Assembly: GCF_900102375.1 (NCBI RefSeq)
Contig: NZ_FNBO01000008.1
Coordinates: 62,001 to 126,000, forward strand
Source of the DNA: Halorubrum xinjiangense
GTDB lineage: Archaea; Halobacteriota; Halobacteria; Halobacteriales; Haloferacaceae
DNA length: 64,000 bases
Reading direction: 5' to 3'
Part shown: piece after piece, positions 32,604 to 39,752 of the stretch
How the letters are laid out: each line of letters starts with the position of its first letter
Position numbering within the stretch: position 1 is the first letter of the stretch
The notes under the pieces: generated by a model
Databases searched by the model: none
Seen by the model: the letters and a program-made list of their open reading frames with translations, nothing else
Told to the model about the DNA's origin: nothing
Translations under genes and position numbers: made by a program

Positions 32604-33686
32604 TCAGTCCGTCGTCTCCGGGACTTCGATGTTGCCGTCGATGATCTCGTCGCGCGCGTCCGCCACCGCGGTCGTGATATCTTCGGGCACTTCGTCGCCG
32701 ATCTCCTGTCCGTAGACGCACTCGACGCCGTTGGAGTCTAAGCCGAGCGCCGTGGTGCTTCCGCCCTGGTGGTCGTCGTCGATGACGTTCGAGATCGACT
32801 CGTACACCGCGGTGTCGACGCGCTTCACCATCGACGCCAGGATGACGTCGGAGAACGACTCGTTGGAGACCGACTGGTCCTGGTCGACGCCGAAGGCGAA
32901 CCGGCCCTCCTCTTCCGCGGCCTGGAAGACGCCGACGCCCGTCGCGCCCGAGGCGTGATAGATGATGTCGGCCCCGCTCTGGTACATCGACAGCGCCGCC
33001 TCCTGTCCGCCCGTCGGGTCAGCATAGCTGCCGACGTAGCTCGTGGTGACGTCGACGTCGTCCGTGGCGTAGTCGACGCCGGCCTCGAAGCCGGCCTGGA
33101 ACCGGCGGATCACCGGGCTGTCGACGCCGCCGACGAAGCCGACGGTCGTCGAGTCCGGGTCCGTCTCGCCGGCGCCCGCCGAGAACTCGGTCTCGGTCAG
33201 GCGGCCGGCGAGCACGCCCATCAGGAACGAGCCCTCGTGCTCGCGGAACAGGTAGCTCGCGACGTTCGGCTCGTCGACGACGGTGTCGACGATCATGAAG
33301 TCCTGATCGGGGTACTCGGGCGCCGTCTCGGTGAGCGCGTCGCCCTGGTTGAACCCGATGGTGGCGACCAGGTCGTACGCCGGGTCCGTCGACCCCGCGT
33401 ACTGCTGTTGGAACTGCTCGAACTCGCCGGCGCCGTCGGGCTCCGACTCGTCGTACGCGATGCCGAACTCCTCTTCGGCCTGGAAGATGCCCTGCTGGGC
33501 GGCGTCGTTGAACGAGTTGTCGCCGAGGCCGCCGTCGGAGTAGACGATGCCGACCCGCGCCGGCACGTCGCCGTCGCCCCCGTCGCCGCCGTCGCCGCTC
33601 GGGCCGCCGCTACACCCGGCGAGGCCGACGAGGCCCGCTGCGCTTGCCGCCTTGATGAACCGCCGCCGATCGAAGTCGGATGCCAT
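32604..33686 (-). CDS. BMP family solute-binding lipoprotein of an ABC importer
   Basis: 360-residue basic-membrane-protein (BMP/PnrA/Med) family binding protein. The N-terminus has a twin-arginine signal RRRFIKAASAAG and lipobox LAGC with C25, followed by a Gly/Asp-rich linker, so it is exported folded and lipid-anchored outside the cell. Motifs of the family include GDNSFNDAAQQGI near residue 55 and VGFVGGVDSPVIRRFQAGFEAGV. Family members bind purine nucleosides or related compounds. It is the first gene of the operon. The ATG at 33686 was chosen over in-frame upstream starts because it gives an intact Tat signal. Confidence 0.92.
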   Translation of the reverse strand: MASDFDRRRFIKAASAAGLVGLAGCSGGPSGDGGDGGDGDVPARVGIVYSDGGLGDNSFNDAAQQGIFQAEEEFGIAYDESEPDGAGEFEQFQQQYAGSTDPAYDLVATIGFNQGDALTETAPEYPDQDFMIVDTVVDEPNVASYLFREHEGSFLMGVLAGRLTETEFSAGAGETDPDSTTVGFVGGVDSPVIRRFQAGFEAGVDYATDDVDVTTSYVGSYADPTGGQEAALSMYQSGADIIYHASGATGVGVFQAAEEEGRFAFGVDQDQSVSNESFSDVILASMVKRVDTAVYESISNVIDDDHQGGSTTALGLDSNGVECVYGQEIGDEVPEDITTAVADARDEIIDGNIEVPETTD

Positions 33687-33874
33687 CTCACTCGTACCCC
33701 CGTCGGAACGCGGCATAAATTCGTCGTTCTCGGGGCGTCGATGTGGCACGTTCGTGAAAAGAGGCGGGCGTTTCCGGGGGAATCCTCGGTCTATTCCGGC
33801 GTTCCGATCCACGAACCCGGATTTCCCACGGTCGTTCATCGGACCGGGCACCGCGGCGGAACGGCGGCGGAACG

Positions 33875-33930
33875 GCGGCCGAACCGCCCGGGTGCCTATG
33901 CGGCGGCCGAACCGCCCAAGCGCCTACGCG
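33875..33930. repeat. 28-bp tandem duplication at the 3' end of the phosphohexomutase gene
   Basis: Two 28-base copies (33875-33902 and 33903-33930) both contain GCGGCCGAACCGCCC and differ at about three positions. The second copy includes the TAG stop of the gene at 33924, so the duplication spans the gene's end. Confidence 0.75.
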
Positions 33931-35426
33931 GCGGCGACCGCGTCCTCGACGACGCCCTCGACGTCGGCGACGAGGGCGTCGACGTCGTCGCTCTCGGCGT
34001 AGATGCGGACGTACGGCTCCGTCCCGGAGGGGCGAACGAGCGTCCACGAGGCGTCCTCGAACTCCAGCCGGACGCCGTGGTCGGTGTCGACTGCGGCCTC
34101 GGGGAACGCCTCCGGCAGCGTCGTCTCCAGGCGGTCCATCACGGGTTCCTTCGCGTTGTCGGGACAGCAGACGCTCACCTTGCGGTACGGGCGCTCGGTG
34201 ACCGGCTTCCGGAGCGCCTCGAGCCCCTCATCGGCGACGAGTCGGGCGATCACCGCCGCCGAGGTCACGCCGTCGATCCACCCGCCGAAGGCGACGTGGA
34301 TGTGCTTCCACGGCTCGGCGGCGAACACGACTCGGGTGTCGTCGCCGCCCGCTCCGTCCGCGGCCGCCGCCTCCCGCACCGCCGCGATGCCCTCGTGGAG
34401 CGCGCCGAGCCGCACGCGCTCGACGCGGCCGCCGGCGTCGCGGACGCGCTCGTCGATCCGGCCGGAGGCATTCGGCGTCGTCACGACGACGGGGTCGGCC
34501 GCGTCGCTCGTGCGGGTGTATCGCTCCGCGAGGACCGCGAGGACCGTGTCCTCGTGGACGACCTCGCCGTCCGCGTCGACGATCACGATCCGGTCGGCGT
34601 CGCCGTCGTGGCCGATGCCGAAGGCGAACCCCTCGGCCGCCCCATCTTCATCACCGCCGACCTCGGGTAGCCGGCCCGGGTTCTCGACGTCCTCGTTGGC
34701 GTCGGCGATGAACGCGCGCAGGTCGGCGAGTGTCTCCGGGGTCGGCTTGCTCCCGCGACCCGGGAAGTGGCCGTCGACGTTCCCGTTGAGCGTGACGACG
34801 TCGGCGCCGAGCTCGCGGAGGACGGTCGGCGTGGCGGGCGCGCTCATCCCGTTGCCGCAGTCGACCGCGACCCGGAGGCCGTCGAGGGGCGCGCCGAACC
34901 CCGCGGCGTACTCCCGCACGTCGTCGAGGTAGCCGCCGAGCGGGTCGGTCCTTGTCGGCTCGGTCCACTCGTCCCACGGGGCGACCGGCTCCTCGTCGGC
35001 GACGCGCGACTCGACGGCACGCTCCGCGTCGCGGTCGAACTCGGTCCCGTCGCGGAACAGCTTGATCCCGTTGTCGGTCGGCGGGTTGTGCGAGGCGGTG
35101 AGCATCACGCCGTAGCGCCCCCGCGAGGCGTGCGCGAGCACCGGCGTCGGGAGCCGCCCGGCGCGGCGCACGGCGACGCCGCCCGCGGCCAGTCCGGCCT
35201 CCATCGCGGCCGCGAGCGCCGGGCCGGTCACCCGGCCGTCGCGGGCGAGCACGACGGTCGGCTCGGGGGTCGAATCGGAGGACGATCCGGCGGTCGGTTT
35301 CTCGGCAGAGTCGTCGGTTCGGCTTCGAATCTCGGCGCCCACGGCTCGCCCGACGGCGAGCGCGAGCGCCGGCGTGACGCGGTCCTCGACGCCGCCGCGG
35401 ATCCCGGCGGTTCCGAACAGGTCCAT
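33924..35426 (-). CDS. Phosphoglucomutase/phosphomannomutase family protein
   Basis: 500-residue alpha-D-phosphohexomutase. Signatures: MDLFGTAGIRGG at the N-terminus, the phosphoserine loop MLTASHNPPTDNGIKLF, the Mg2+ loop FGIGHDGDADRIVI, sugar-binding AEPWKHIHVAFGGWIDG and phosphate-binding RPSGTEPYVRIYAES. It interconverts hexose 1- and 6-phosphates (glucose, mannose or glucosamine) for glycosylation or cell-surface polymers. The sugar loop GGWIDG rather than GExSGH is unusual and may narrow or change the substrate. The ATG at 35426 is preferred to one three codons upstream. Confidence 0.92.
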   Translation of the reverse strand: MDLFGTAGIRGGVEDRVTPALALAVGRAVGAEIRSRTDDSAEKPTAGSSSDSTPEPTVVLARDGRVTGPALAAAMEAGLAAGGVAVRRAGRLPTPVLAHASRGRYGVMLTASHNPPTDNGIKLFRDGTEFDRDAERAVESRVADEEPVAPWDEWTEPTRTDPLGGYLDDVREYAAGFGAPLDGLRVAVDCGNGMSAPATPTVLRELGADVVTLNGNVDGHFPGRGSKPTPETLADLRAFIADANEDVENPGRLPEVGGDEDGAAEGFAFGIGHDGDADRIVIVDADGEVVHEDTVLAVLAERYTRTSDAADPVVVTTPNASGRIDERVRDAGGRVERVRLGALHEGIAAVREAAAADGAGGDDTRVVFAAEPWKHIHVAFGGWIDGVTSAAVIARLVADEGLEALRKPVTERPYRKVSVCCPDNAKEPVMDRLETTLPEAFPEAAVDTDHGVRLEFEDASWTLVRPSGTEPYVRIYAESDDVDALVADVEGVVEDAVAAA

Positions 35427-35509
35427 GTCGACCACCTCGGCGCCCGGGAGTTAGTAGGCGTCGGTTGCGGGCACGGCGTTTAAGCCGGACGCGGCCGCAC
35501 CGTCGGCCG

Positions 35510-35788
35510 ATGACCGACCGCGTTCGCGCGCACGTGTTCGTCTCAGGTCGCGTTCAAGGCGTCTACTACCGGGCGAGCACCCGCGACGCCGCCCGCGAGA
35601 CGGGCGTCGACGGCTGGGTGCGGAACCTCGACGACGGCCGGGTCGAGGCCGTCTTCGAGGGCCCAGAGGGCGACGTTCGCGACATGGTGGCCTGGTGTGA
35701 GACCGGAAGCGAGGCCGCCGACGTCGACGACGTAGACGCGGAGTACGGCGAGCCGGAGGGCGAGGACGGGTTCGAGGTCAGGTGGTAG
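35510..35788 (+). CDS. acyP: Acylphosphatase
   Basis: 92-residue acylphosphatase that hydrolyses carboxyl-phosphate bonds. The catalytic loop is VSGRVQGVYYRAST, with the phosphate-binding Arg, and the second catalytic residue is Asn in GWVRNLDDGRVEAVFEGP. Length and fold pattern are normal. The tail is acidic (DVDAEYGEPEGEDGFEVRW). TTTAAGCC at 35480-35487 is a likely promoter element, about 25 bases before the ATG at 35510. It is divergent from the phosphohexomutase. Confidence 0.95.
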   Translation: MTDRVRAHVFVSGRVQGVYYRASTRDAARETGVDGWVRNLDDGRVEAVFEGPEGDVRDMVAWCETGSEAADVDDVDAEYGEPEGEDGFEVRW

Positions 35789-35832
35789 ACCGCGGTGCGG
35801 GGAGACGCAGCAGCGACGGGCCCGGATACGAC

Positions 35833-36315
35833 TCAGTCGTCGTCCGCGGCAGTCGTCGGTCCGGCGATGCCGCCGGGTCCGTCTCGAACGCCGAGTTCCT
35901 CCAGCGCGCGTAACACCACGATCGCCTCGACCACGTCGCGCTCCTCGGTGTAGGGGTCGTCGACCGCGTCAAGCGTCGCCTCGGCCTCCTGTTCGAGCCG
36001 CGATTCCAGCTCCGTCTGGTCTGTCTCGGCCTTCGTCGCGGACAGCAGCGCCTCGTGGTCCTCGCGGAGATCCAAGGAGACGTGCGCGGCGTTACATCGC
36101 GAGAGGGGATGCGTGTCCATCTCGATGGCGAGGTCGCTCACGAGGTCCCAGTCGTCGGCACAGAAGCGGAGCGTCACCGTGCCAACCACGTCACGCCACG
36201 CGATCGGCTCGCCGTTCTCCAGCAGCCTGAGCGCCCGCGGCGGCACCGCGATCCGGGTGTGGGTGTCGTCCCGGCCGCACAGGCAACAGGGGGTGTTCTT
36301 CAGTCCGGCGTACAC
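35833..36315 (-). CDS. Haloarchaeal hypothetical protein with a CCLCG motif
   Basis: Unassigned protein of about 160 residues. Near the N-terminus VYAGLKNTPCCLCGRDDTHTRIAVPPRALRLL carries a CCxC cluster, with another Cys near VTLRFCADDWDLV and one in LSRCNAAHV, suggesting a metal site. The C-terminal half is helical and acidic (ETDQTELESRLEQEAEATLDAVDDPYTEERDVVEAI). The frame remains open to 36414, but that extra part is Arg-rich and not protein-like, so I take the GTG at 36315; the start is uncertain. No functional context. Confidence 0.6.
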   Translation of the reverse strand: MYAGLKNTPCCLCGRDDTHTRIAVPPRALRLLENGEPIAWRDVVGTVTLRFCADDWDLVSDLAIEMDTHPLSRCNAAHVSLDLREDHEALLSATKAETDQTELESRLEQEAEATLDAVDDPYTEERDVVEAIVVLRALEELGVRDGPGGIAGPTTAADDD

Positions 36316-36442
36316 GGCGATCCGTACGCGCCGGAGAAGGGTGTGCGTTTCGCCGGCGGAGCGCTTTCGCCCGCGCCGGGAGCTCGGTCGACGGGTCGCG
36401 ATCGCACAAAGCACTTACACCGTCGGTGGAACGAAAGCCACG

Positions 36443-37309
36443 ATGAGCCGCCCGTCACCGGCACTCCTCGCGGCCCTCTGTTTGTTCGTCGTCGGAGTCG
36501 GTCTCGTCATCGGCGGCGCCGCGGGCGCGACGGATTCAGGCCCGGTAACGTACGTGGTGGACGAGACGGACGGCGAGGTCCATCGATACGCGGACCTCTC
36601 CGAGCCGGCACGGGACGTCGTCGACGCCGGCGCCGATGGGAGTGCCGTCGCCGTCGACGACGTCCCGTCCGAGTTCCGGTCGGGGAGATGGAACTTTGTC
36701 AGGGACGGCGACGAACTCGCGTGCTTCCTTCCGACCGACGACGCCGACTCCGGAGATGTCAGCGTCACGTTCGCCCAATGCGGGGGGTTCGCCTTCGAGT
36801 ACGAGGAACTCTCCGAGCGAGGACAGACGCTCTTCACGGCAGCGATGGAGAACCCCGACGGCTACGTCTCGTTCGCCGGAGCTCCCCCTGCGGGGCTCGG
36901 CACCGCCTCGATCAACGGGGTCGACGTAGCGGACGCCCCCGAGGAAGAAGGACGCTACTACGTGTTCGCGAACGAACGCGTCTACGAGTTCGGGATCTAC
37001 GGAGCGGGTCCGCTCGGCGGGTTCGGCGAAGTCATCTACGCTCTCATCGTGTTCGCCCTCGGTCTCGTCCTCATCGCCGGCAGCGCGTACGGCTATCGGA
37101 TCTCGGCCGTTCACGCGCCGGCGGCCGCCGCGGTCGGTGCGAGCGTGTACCTCGTACAGCCGCTCGCGGAGGCCGTCGGGCTACTCCGATGGTCGATACG
37201 GCTCGACGGGTACAGCCCGTGGGGAGTCCCGTTCGTGATCGCTCTCGCGGTGGGCGGGGTGGCGTACGTGCTCCCGGAGCTGTACGCGTTCGCGCGACGA
37301 TACCTGTGA
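36443..37309 (+). CDS. Hypothetical exported membrane protein, 288 aa
   Basis: Starts with a Sec-type signal or anchor (MSRPSPALLAALCLFVVGVGLVIGGAAGA). An extracellular domain of about 170 residues follows with two Cys that could pair (DELACFLPTD and FAQCGGFAFEYEEL) and a repeated acidic pattern. Three to four C-terminal membrane helices end in LPELYAFARRYL. I do not recognise the family. Promoter: CACTTACACC lies about 28 bases upstream. It stands immediately upstream of element copy B. Confidence 0.75.
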   Translation: MSRPSPALLAALCLFVVGVGLVIGGAAGATDSGPVTYVVDETDGEVHRYADLSEPARDVVDAGADGSAVAVDDVPSEFRSGRWNFVRDGDELACFLPTDDADSGDVSVTFAQCGGFAFEYEELSERGQTLFTAAMENPDGYVSFAGAPPAGLGTASINGVDVADAPEEEGRYYVFANERVYEFGIYGAGPLGGFGEVIYALIVFALGLVLIAGSAYGYRISAVHAPAAAAVGASVYLVQPLAEAVGLLRWSIRLDGYSPWGVPFVIALAVGGVAYVLPELYAFARRYL

Positions 37310-37360
37310 GAGTGGCGCGGCGGCACAATTCATAGACAGATTCGAGCGCCTGCGCCGCTC

Positions 37361-37795
37361 ACTTATATATCAGGCCGTGGCGCGTGCCTACGAGGCCGCC
37401 CCGCGGTCGAGCCGGGAGGGACCTCCGGCCACTTTAGAAGCCGGCGCTTCGCGCCGGCGACTGACAGGGCGAGAGCTTCGCTCTCGCTTGCAGCCGGACG
37501 TAGTCCGGCGACGAGGCTGGGGAGGCGTGAGGCTGCGGTCCCGCGAGCGACCGGAGAGAGCGAGCGAGAGGACGGAAGTCGCAGCCCACGCAGCGAACGG
37601 TGCGAGGTGCGAGCGGAGCGAACGAGCGAGGAGCGTGGTTCGAGAGAGTTTCGCACTCTCGTCATCGCCGGAAGTCGGAGACTTCCGGCTAGCAGTCAGA
37701 ATCCATGGGATTCTGATAACCTCCCGAAAATCGGAGATTTCTGGCGACACCGAGCTGCGAGTCTTCGCGGCTGGGGATTTGGAAGTGTTCGCTGT
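37361..37795 (+). repeat. Palindrome-rich structured intergenic element, copy B
   Basis: About 435 bp, second copy of the element at 24325-24830, 13 kb away and in the same orientation. A TATA box (TTATATAT, 37363-37370) precedes GTGGCGCGTGCCTACGAG (37377-37394). The shared core GAGGCTGGGGAGGCGTGAGG is at 37513-37532, CGAGGAGCGTGG at 37627-37638, CTCTCGTCATCGCC just after, and CGGCTGGGGATTTGGAAG at 37768-37785. Hairpins: GCCGGCGC/GCGCCGGC and GCGAGAGC/GCTCTCGC, both with TTC loops; GCCGGAC/GTCCGGC with GTA; CCGGAAGTC/GACTTCCGG with GGA; TCAGAATCC/GGATTCTGA with ATG. Arms differ from copy A but remain complementary. No frame is conserved between copies. Confidence 0.75.
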
Positions 37796-37863
37796 AGGCA
37801 CGGTATCGGCCCGAACGGCCGGACAGTGAACTGTGATAACTCACTTAACATTCAGTTTGGCAA

Positions 37864-37874
37864 AAATTTTAATA
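37864..37874 (+). promoter_or_regulatory. TATA region of the small zinc-finger gene
   Basis: The AT-rich string AAATTTTAATA lies 27-37 bases before the ATG at 37901, the spacing of a leaderless haloarchaeal promoter. A second AT patch, CCATATACAT, lies closer to the start. Confidence 0.6.
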
Positions 37875-37900
37875 TAGGTGCCATATACATCCCGGCTGAA

Positions 37901-38119
37901 ATGGGCCTGTTTGGTTCAAGCAGTAAGGGAAACTGTGAGCTGTGTGGCGGACAAGCAAACGCGAAGTCGAACGACGCCGCGAAGTGTAGCAACTGCGGAG
38001 CGATAGCCCATAAATCGTGTATGCGTAACCGGGGCTTGGTCAAGGAAACGGGGATAACGAATCCGTTCAGCGATGGGAAAGTCAAATGCCCCGGGTGTGG
38101 AGTCGTCGGTAAGTATTAG
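37901..38119 (+). CDS. Small C4HC3 zinc-finger protein (PHD/RING-variant spacing)
   Basis: 72-residue protein with eight metal ligands: C12-x2-C15, C29-x2-C32, H37-x2-C40, C63-x2-C66. The order and spacing (C-x2-C-x13-C-x2-C-x4-H-x2-C-x22-C-x2-C) fit the C4HC3 cross-brace of PHD and RING-variant fingers. The aromatic residue normally two before the seventh ligand in PHD is absent (DGKVKC). It could also be two separate zinc ribbons plus a CHC knuckle. The N-terminus MGLFGSSSKGNC is Gly/Ser-rich. It is leaderless-looking, low in G+C and stands alone downstream of element copy B. Function unknown. Confidence 0.8.
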   Translation: MGLFGSSSKGNCELCGGQANAKSNDAAKCSNCGAIAHKSCMRNRGLVKETGITNPFSDGKVKCPGCGVVGKY

Positions 38120-38177
38120 CACACACCGGCGCCCAACTTCTGTCAATTAGAACGAATTTACCGCTAGAACCGACCGC

Positions 38178-38600
38178 TCAGGCGTCACATTCCGCGAGCC
38201 ACTCGTGGGCCCAGTCGTCGATTTCTTCGAAGACGGGCGCGAGCGACTCGCCTTTGTCGGTCAGGCTGTAGTACGTCGCCACCGGGGAGTCCTCCTCCAG
38301 TCGCCGATCCACGAAGCCGGTCTCCTGGAGGTCGTCGAGCACGCGCGAGAGCGTCCGGGCGTTGGCGTCGGTCTCGCGTTTGAGCTCGTTGAACCGCGAC
38401 TCGCCGTTCAGCAGCTCGTGGAGGACGACGAGCCGCCACCGCGAGCCGATCTGTTCGAGCGAGTCGACGACCGGGCAGGGCGTCTCGGGCGTCGTCGCCT
38501 CTGCCGTCGCCTCCGTCGTGGCGTCAGCGCCCGAGTCCGCCGTCTCCGCTGGCTCCGCTGCCTCAGCCGTCTCCGCCGCCGAAAGGTCCTGTGATGACAT
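38178..38600 (-). CDS. HxlR family winged-helix transcriptional regulator
   Basis: 140-residue HxlR/MarR-like regulator. The N-terminal ~40 residues are a low-complexity Ala/Thr/Glu tail. The core starts CPVVDSLEQIGSRWRLVVLHELLNGESRFNEL, with the family Cys and winged helix, then TDANARTLSRVLDDLQETGFVDRR and DSPVATYYSLTDKGESL. HxlR members of the YodB/HypR type sense quinones or oxidants through the conserved Cys. It is divergent from the doxX gene; direct AGGTTAC repeats in the spacer are candidate operators. It probably controls doxX and the VOC gene. Confidence 0.92.
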   Translation of the reverse strand: MSSQDLSAAETAEAAEPAETADSGADATTEATAEATTPETPCPVVDSLEQIGSRWRLVVLHELLNGESRFNELKRETDANARTLSRVLDDLQETGFVDRRLEEDSPVATYYSLTDKGESLAPVFEEIDDWAHEWLAECDA

Positions 38601-38641
38601 CGGTGTTACCTACTAACCGTATTGTCCGGGAAGCGATAAAT

Positions 38642-38666
38642 AGGTTACGTCCGTATAGCAGGTTAC
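38642..38666. promoter_or_regulatory. Paired AGGTTAC sites in the HxlR/doxX spacer
   Basis: AGGTTAC occurs at 38642-38648 and 38660-38666, 18 bases apart, the second ending just before the ATG at 38670. A TATA-like GATAAATA (38635-38642) adjoins the first. On the other side GTTACCTACTAACC (38604-38617) faces the regulator gene. The arrangement suits an HxlR operator that would block doxX transcription. Confidence 0.5.
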
Positions 38667-38669
38667 ACG

Positions 38670-39119
38670 ATGTTAGCTGAATTCGGAACGCTACCGCTCC
38701 AGCTCGACACCCCCCTCGCGGGCGAACTCTTCCTACTCGGCCGGATCCTGTTCGGCGCGACGCTCGCGTTCATGGGGCTCAACCACTTCACCGACCTCGA
38801 GACGATGGCCGGCTACGCCGAGTTCAAGGGCCTCCCCGCGCCGCGGTTCTCGGTGTTCGCGTCCGGCGCCGTCCTCGTGCTCGGCGGCCTCGGCGTCGCG
38901 GCGGGCGCGTTCCCCGTCCTCGCGGCCGGGAGCCTCGCGTTCTTCCTCCTCGTCTCCGCCGTGACGATGCACGACTTCTGGTCGGTCGAGGACCCCGAGG
39001 AGAAGCAGAACGAGATGACGGGCTTCCTGAAGAACGTCTACGGCGCCGGCGCCGCGCTCGCGCTGCTCGCCGTCGGCGGGTCCGCGTGGCCCTACGCGGT
39101 CGGCCTCGGCCTGTTTTAA
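38670..39119 (+). CDS. DoxX family membrane protein
   Basis: 149-residue DoxX-like protein with four hydrophobic helices: FLLGRILFGATLAFMGLNHF, then PRFSVFASGAVLVLGGLGVAAGAF, LAFFLLVSAVTMHDFW, and VYGAGAALALLAVGG. DoxX/CatD proteins act with quinone- or thiol-redox systems; the bacterial catDE operon pairs a DoxX with a glyoxalase, as here. It starts close to a TATA-like box. The VOC gene follows after 76 bases on the same strand. Confidence 0.9.
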   Translation: MLAEFGTLPLQLDTPLAGELFLLGRILFGATLAFMGLNHFTDLETMAGYAEFKGLPAPRFSVFASGAVLVLGGLGVAAGAFPVLAAGSLAFFLLVSAVTMHDFWSVEDPEEKQNEMTGFLKNVYGAGAALALLAVGGSAWPYAVGLGLF

Positions 39120-39195
39120 GACGCGACCAAACTGCCCGGTTGTCCGGGGGCGCCAGTACGACTAACTACCTTCCCGACGACCGTTCACACAGACC

Positions 39196-39678
39196 ATGAC
39201 CGACGCGCCGCCGACGACCGGACTCCACCACGTCACGAACATCTGTACCGATATGGACGAGACCGTCGCGTTCTACGAGGACGTCCTCGGCTGGCACACG
39301 GTCAAGCGGACCCAGAACTACGACGACCCCGGAACGCCCCACTACTACTTCTCGCCGACGCCGGAGGGCGAGCCGGGCACCAACGTCACCTACTTCGAGT
39401 ACCCCGACTCGCAGGGGACGCCCGGCCCGGGCGCGAGCCACCACTTCGCGTTCGGCGTCGAAGACGAGGCAGCGCTCAGCGAGTGGCGGGACCACCTCAA
39501 GAGCCACGACGTTCGAGTCTCCGAGGTGAAAGACCGCACCTACTTCAAGAGCGTCTACTTCACCGACCCCGACGGGCTCGTCTTCGAGCTGGCGACGCAG
39601 GGGCCGGGGTTCACGCGCGACGAGGCCGACCCCGGAAGCGCGGTCATCGACCCGTTCGAGGAAGGCCACGAGAGCTGA
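39196..39678 (+). CDS. VOC family dioxygenase/glyoxalase-like protein
   Basis: 160-residue protein with one long VOC domain: TGLHHVTNICTDMDETVAFYEDVLGWHTVKR, then SHHFAFGVEDEAALSEWRDHL and VYFTDPDGLVFELATQGPGF. The His (HHV), His (HHFAF) and Glu (FELAT) in this order are the usual metal ligands of extradiol-type ring-cleaving or glyoxalase members. Together with doxX and HxlR it forms a module like CatE/CatD/YodB. It closely resembles the N-terminus of the broken dioxygenase at 53904. Confidence 0.92.
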   Translation: MTDAPPTTGLHHVTNICTDMDETVAFYEDVLGWHTVKRTQNYDDPGTPHYYFSPTPEGEPGTNVTYFEYPDSQGTPGPGASHHFAFGVEDEAALSEWRDHLKSHDVRVSEVKDRTYFKSVYFTDPDGLVFELATQGPGFTRDEADPGSAVIDPFEEGHES

Positions 39679-39752
39679 CCGGGCGGTGAGCGCCTCGGTC
39701 CCGAAACCGGCGGACGAAAGGCGTGCGAGGAACCGCCCGGCGGCCGACGTGG

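Noticed and set aside
36316-36414. Longer start for the CCLCG hypothetical protein
   Set aside because: The extension is Arg/Ser-rich and crosses the expected promoter of the divergent gene; kept only as a possibility.
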